Assembly (NCBI GenBank): GCA_013141455.1
Contig: JABFQW010000006.1
Coordinates: 54,227-118,226, forward strand
From: Bacteroidales bacterium
Lineage (GTDB): Bacteria > Bacteroidota > Bacteroidia > Bacteroidales > F082
Reading direction: 5' to 3'
Length of the DNA stretch: 64,000 nt
Below the pieces are notes generated by a model. The model saw nothing but the letters and a program-made list of their open reading frames with translations. It did no database searches and had not been told where the DNA came from. Position 1 is the first letter of the stretch. Every line of letters begins with the position of its first letter. Below, one piece after another: positions 61,754-64,000 of the stretch. The position numbers and the translations under genes are program-made.

Positions 61754-64000
61754 ATGAAAATGAAAAATTTACTCTTATTGTTTTTAGCACTTTTTATTTC
61801 AGGTGTCAGCTGGGGGCAACTTAGCGGCGTCAAAACCATTCAGCCGACTGGTGGAGATTATGCGACCTTTACCTTAGCGATCAATGCCCTGAACACTTCA
61901 GGAGTCGGCGCCGGAGGAGTAACCTTTAATGTAGCTGCCGGGGAAGTATTTCCCGAAAACTGCCCTATCATCACCGCAACCGGCACGTTAGCAAATCCGG
62001 TCGTTTTTCAACGATCAGGCGCTGGTTCAAACCCGGTTATTTCGTCACCAGGTGCCGGTACCACCACTGATGCCGGTATTGCGATCAGAGGTGGTGACTA
62101 TATCACTTTTGATGGAATCGATATCGAAATCAGTTCAGGTACGAATTTAGAAATCGGTTATTATATTTATAATCAGAATGGTACCAACGGAGCTCAGCAT
62201 GTCACTATTAAAAATTGTACTATTACCCTCAACCGGTCAAATTTAAATTCGAAGGGTATTTACCAAAATGTAGCCGTAACCCCAACGAACGTAACCGGTG
62301 TAAATTCATACAATACATTCGATAATAATTATATACGAAATGCCTTTTCAGGTATTTATCTGAAAGGTAATTTAGGTAAACCCGACCTTAACTGTTTCGT
62401 TTCCAATAATACAATCGGTGCTGCTTCAGCCAACGATATCGGAAACGGATCGGGTCCGACACATGGTATCAGGATTAATAATGTACAGGACGTTAGTGTG
62501 TTCAACAATGAAATCAGAAATGTAAGTGTTGAAGGAAATTTTGCACTCTATGGTTTATATATGGAGGTAATGAAAGGCACACTAAACCAGGTATATAATA
62601 ATAATATCCATAATATCACCTCATACGGTTCGGCATATTCTTCAACCGTGTATGGAATGCGTGCCGATGTTTATACCACTGGGTCCTGTGATTTTTATAA
62701 TAATTCAATTAGTGCATTGCAACACGGAAGCACTTCTCCTGATCTGGTAGCAATGGTAGTTCAGGGTATCACTTTTGGTCTTGCCTCGGGTAATCTGGGA
62801 GCCGGAACTGGTAATTTTCATTACAACTCAGTCAGTATTAATGAAGATGAATTCCCGCCAACAGCCAATTTCTACTGGGGTGGATATGGTATTCTGAATT
62901 TAAAGAATAACATTTTTGCCAATTTCTCTACTGCCGGAACTACTCCTAAGTATTGTATTTATGCGATTTCGGGAACTTTGGGTTCTTCTGATTACAATGA
63001 TTATTATATCACAGGCGGTACCAATAATTTTTTAGCATATAATGCAGGCACAACCTATTCAACTTTGACCGAATGGCAGACCGCCACCGGACTTGAAGCA
63101 GCTTCAATTGGTTCTGACCCTCAGTTTACTTCTACCACAAATTTGTTACCTGTTGCGGGTTCTGCTACCATTGGAGCCGGAACCCCTATCAGTGGTTTTA
63201 CTACCGATATCACGGGTGCACCACGTAGTCTGACAGCGCCAACCATCGGCGCCTACGAAGTGTCAACGTTAACCTGGACGGGTACAACCGACAACGACTG
63301 GAATACTTCGACGAACTGGAACCCAGAAGGTATTCCGTTTGCCTCGACAAATGTGATCATCCCGAATGTAACGAACGCCCCATTAATCAATCAGTCAATA
63401 ACAAACCCGGCTCAATGCAACAACCTGACAATCGAAGCTGGTGCAGTACTTACAATTAACTACGGAAAGGCATTGACCGTAAACGGCACACTGACCAATA
63501 ACGCCGGTGTAACAGGACTTTTACTAAAATCGGATGCTACGGGTACTGCTTCACTGATACACAATACAGCCAATGTTGATGCCACCATCGAGAGATACAT
63601 TGATGGAAATACGGTTATCAACGGAACATTCGATTTCCATCTCGTTTCCATTCCATTAAGTGCCCCGGTTACATCGGCCCAATTCAATTCGATGTACCTG
63701 TACGAATTTGATGCCACCACCCAGACATGGGTTTCGCTGGGCAGTTCAACTTCCACACCCTTAGCTATAAACAAGGGCTATATGGTGTTTTATCCCAACA
63801 CGAATACAACAATATCCTTCGCAGGTCAGTTAAATAGCGGCACATTTACAACTTCTACACCTACTGATGCCGTGGACGAATTCAATCTGGTACCAAACCC
63901 CTACCCTTCGGCCATCGATTGGGATGCAGCCACAGGCTGGACAAAAACCAATGTACAGGATGCCTTTTACATCTGGAATCCGGTCAGCAATAATTATGTA
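61754..64000 (+). CDS. Secreted parallel beta-helix protein, N-terminal part (runs off the window)
   Basis: The frame is open for 749 codons from the ATG at 61754 to the window end and is absent from the ORF track because it has no stop. The signal peptide is MKMKNLLLLFLALFISGVSW, ending GQ. A right-handed parallel beta-helix region follows, with many short Asn-rich turns (GGDYITFDGIDIE, FDNNYIRNAFSGIYLKGN, VFNNEIRNVS), to about residue 490. A G8-like module (LTWTGTTDNDWNTSTNWNPE) is next, then the module ending FNLVPNPYPSAIDWD seen in T9SS cargo. A sorting domain is expected outside the window. It has a cassette-type element upstream but no small gene. Confidence 0.82.
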   Translation, partial: MKMKNLLLLFLALFISGVSWGQLSGVKTIQPTGGDYATFTLAINALNTSGVGAGGVTFNVAAGEVFPENCPIITATGTLANPVVFQRSGAGSNPVISSPGAGTTTDAGIAIRGGDYITFDGIDIEISSGTNLEIGYYIYNQNGTNGAQHVTIKNCTITLNRSNLNSKGIYQNVAVTPTNVTGVNSYNTFDNNYIRNAFSGIYLKGNLGKPDLNCFVSNNTIGAASANDIGNGSGPTHGIRINNVQDVSVFNNEIRNVSVEGNFALYGLYMEVMKGTLNQVYNNNIHNITSYGSAYSSTVYGMRADVYTTGSCDFYNNSISALQHGSTSPDLVAMVVQGITFGLASGNLGAGTGNFHYNSVSINEDEFPPTANFYWGGYGILNLKNNIFANFSTAGTTPKYCIYAISGTLGSSDYNDYYITGGTNNFLAYNAGTTYSTLTEWQTATGLEAASIGSDPQFTSTTNLLPVAGSATIGAGTPISGFTTDITGAPRSLTAPTIGAYEVSTLTWTGTTDNDWNTSTNWNPEGIPFASTNVIIPNVTNAPLINQSITNPAQCNNLTIEAGAVLTINYGKALTVNGTLTNNAGVTGLLLKSDATGTASLIHNTANVDATIERYIDGNTVINGTFDFHLVSIPLSAPVTSAQFNSMYLYEFDATTQTWVSLGSSTSTPLAINKGYMVFYPNTNTTISFAGQLNSGTFTTSTPTDAVDEFNLVPNPYPSAIDWDAATGWTKTNVQDAFYIWNPVSNNYV

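Noticed and set aside
1-64000. CRISPR arrays, tRNA/rRNA genes, transposases, phage genes
   Set aside because: I looked for short spaced repeats, cloverleaf-like conserved ends and transposase or integrase motifs on both strands and found none that could be supported.

Overview
The window comes from a Bacteroidota chromosome, most likely of the order Bacteroidales or a close relative. The evidence is type IX secretion (T9SS) C-terminal sorting domains on almost every large protein, promoters of the Bacteroidota form TTG-N19..21-TAnnTTTG, start codons without obvious Shine-Dalgarno sequences, a PID-CTERM-like small protein, and a Bacteroidota-type FtsB/DivIC. The genus cannot be assigned from the sequence alone. 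No rRNA, tRNA, CRISPR array, transposase or phage gene was seen.

Layout. 1-2971 (minus strand) is ordinary core sequence: the N-terminal part of a lytic transglycosylase (cut by the window edge and absent from the ORF track), rfbC, lpd and an FtsB/DivIC-like gene. 3259-20158 (plus) is a large operon-like block: a regulatory element, a 66-aa helical protein, a G8-like secreted protein, a PID-CTERM-like protein, two Asp-box propeller proteins, and three G8-like proteins in tandem. 20306-49598 (plus) is a repeating cassette: [membrane-anchored TPR regulator with C-terminal HTH] - [conserved promoter/operator] - [small helical protein] - [about 1,100-aa Asp-box propeller/Ig/T9SS protein] - [intrinsic terminator]. 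It occurs five times, with losses. 49698-52050 (minus) interrupts the array with cysE-cysK, preceded by a 5' leader encoding two tandem cysteine-rich peptides, each followed by an intrinsic terminator. 52076-61420 (plus) holds two more propeller genes, one of them with a degenerate small gene, and a sixth TPR regulator. 61548-64000 (plus) has another copy of the operator followed by a truncated parallel beta-helix secreted protein.

How it may work (inference). The large proteins carry signal peptides and T9SS sorting domains, so they should be exported and cell-surface attached or released. The propeller N-termini are diversified while the C-terminal Ig, 'GGLPxGG' and sorting domains are kept nearly identical, with visible gene-conversion breakpoints. 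This resembles a diversified surface-protein repertoire. The TPR-HTH proteins have canonical housekeeping promoters. The small-gene/propeller transcription units instead share a different conserved element containing a TGTAC-N7-GTACA dyad, so they may be under common control, possibly by the neighbouring HTH proteins.

The two observations most worth following up are (1) the tandem cysteine-codon leader/attenuator system in front of cysEK, and (2) the repeated small-protein / propeller / TPR-regulator cassette with its shared operator.
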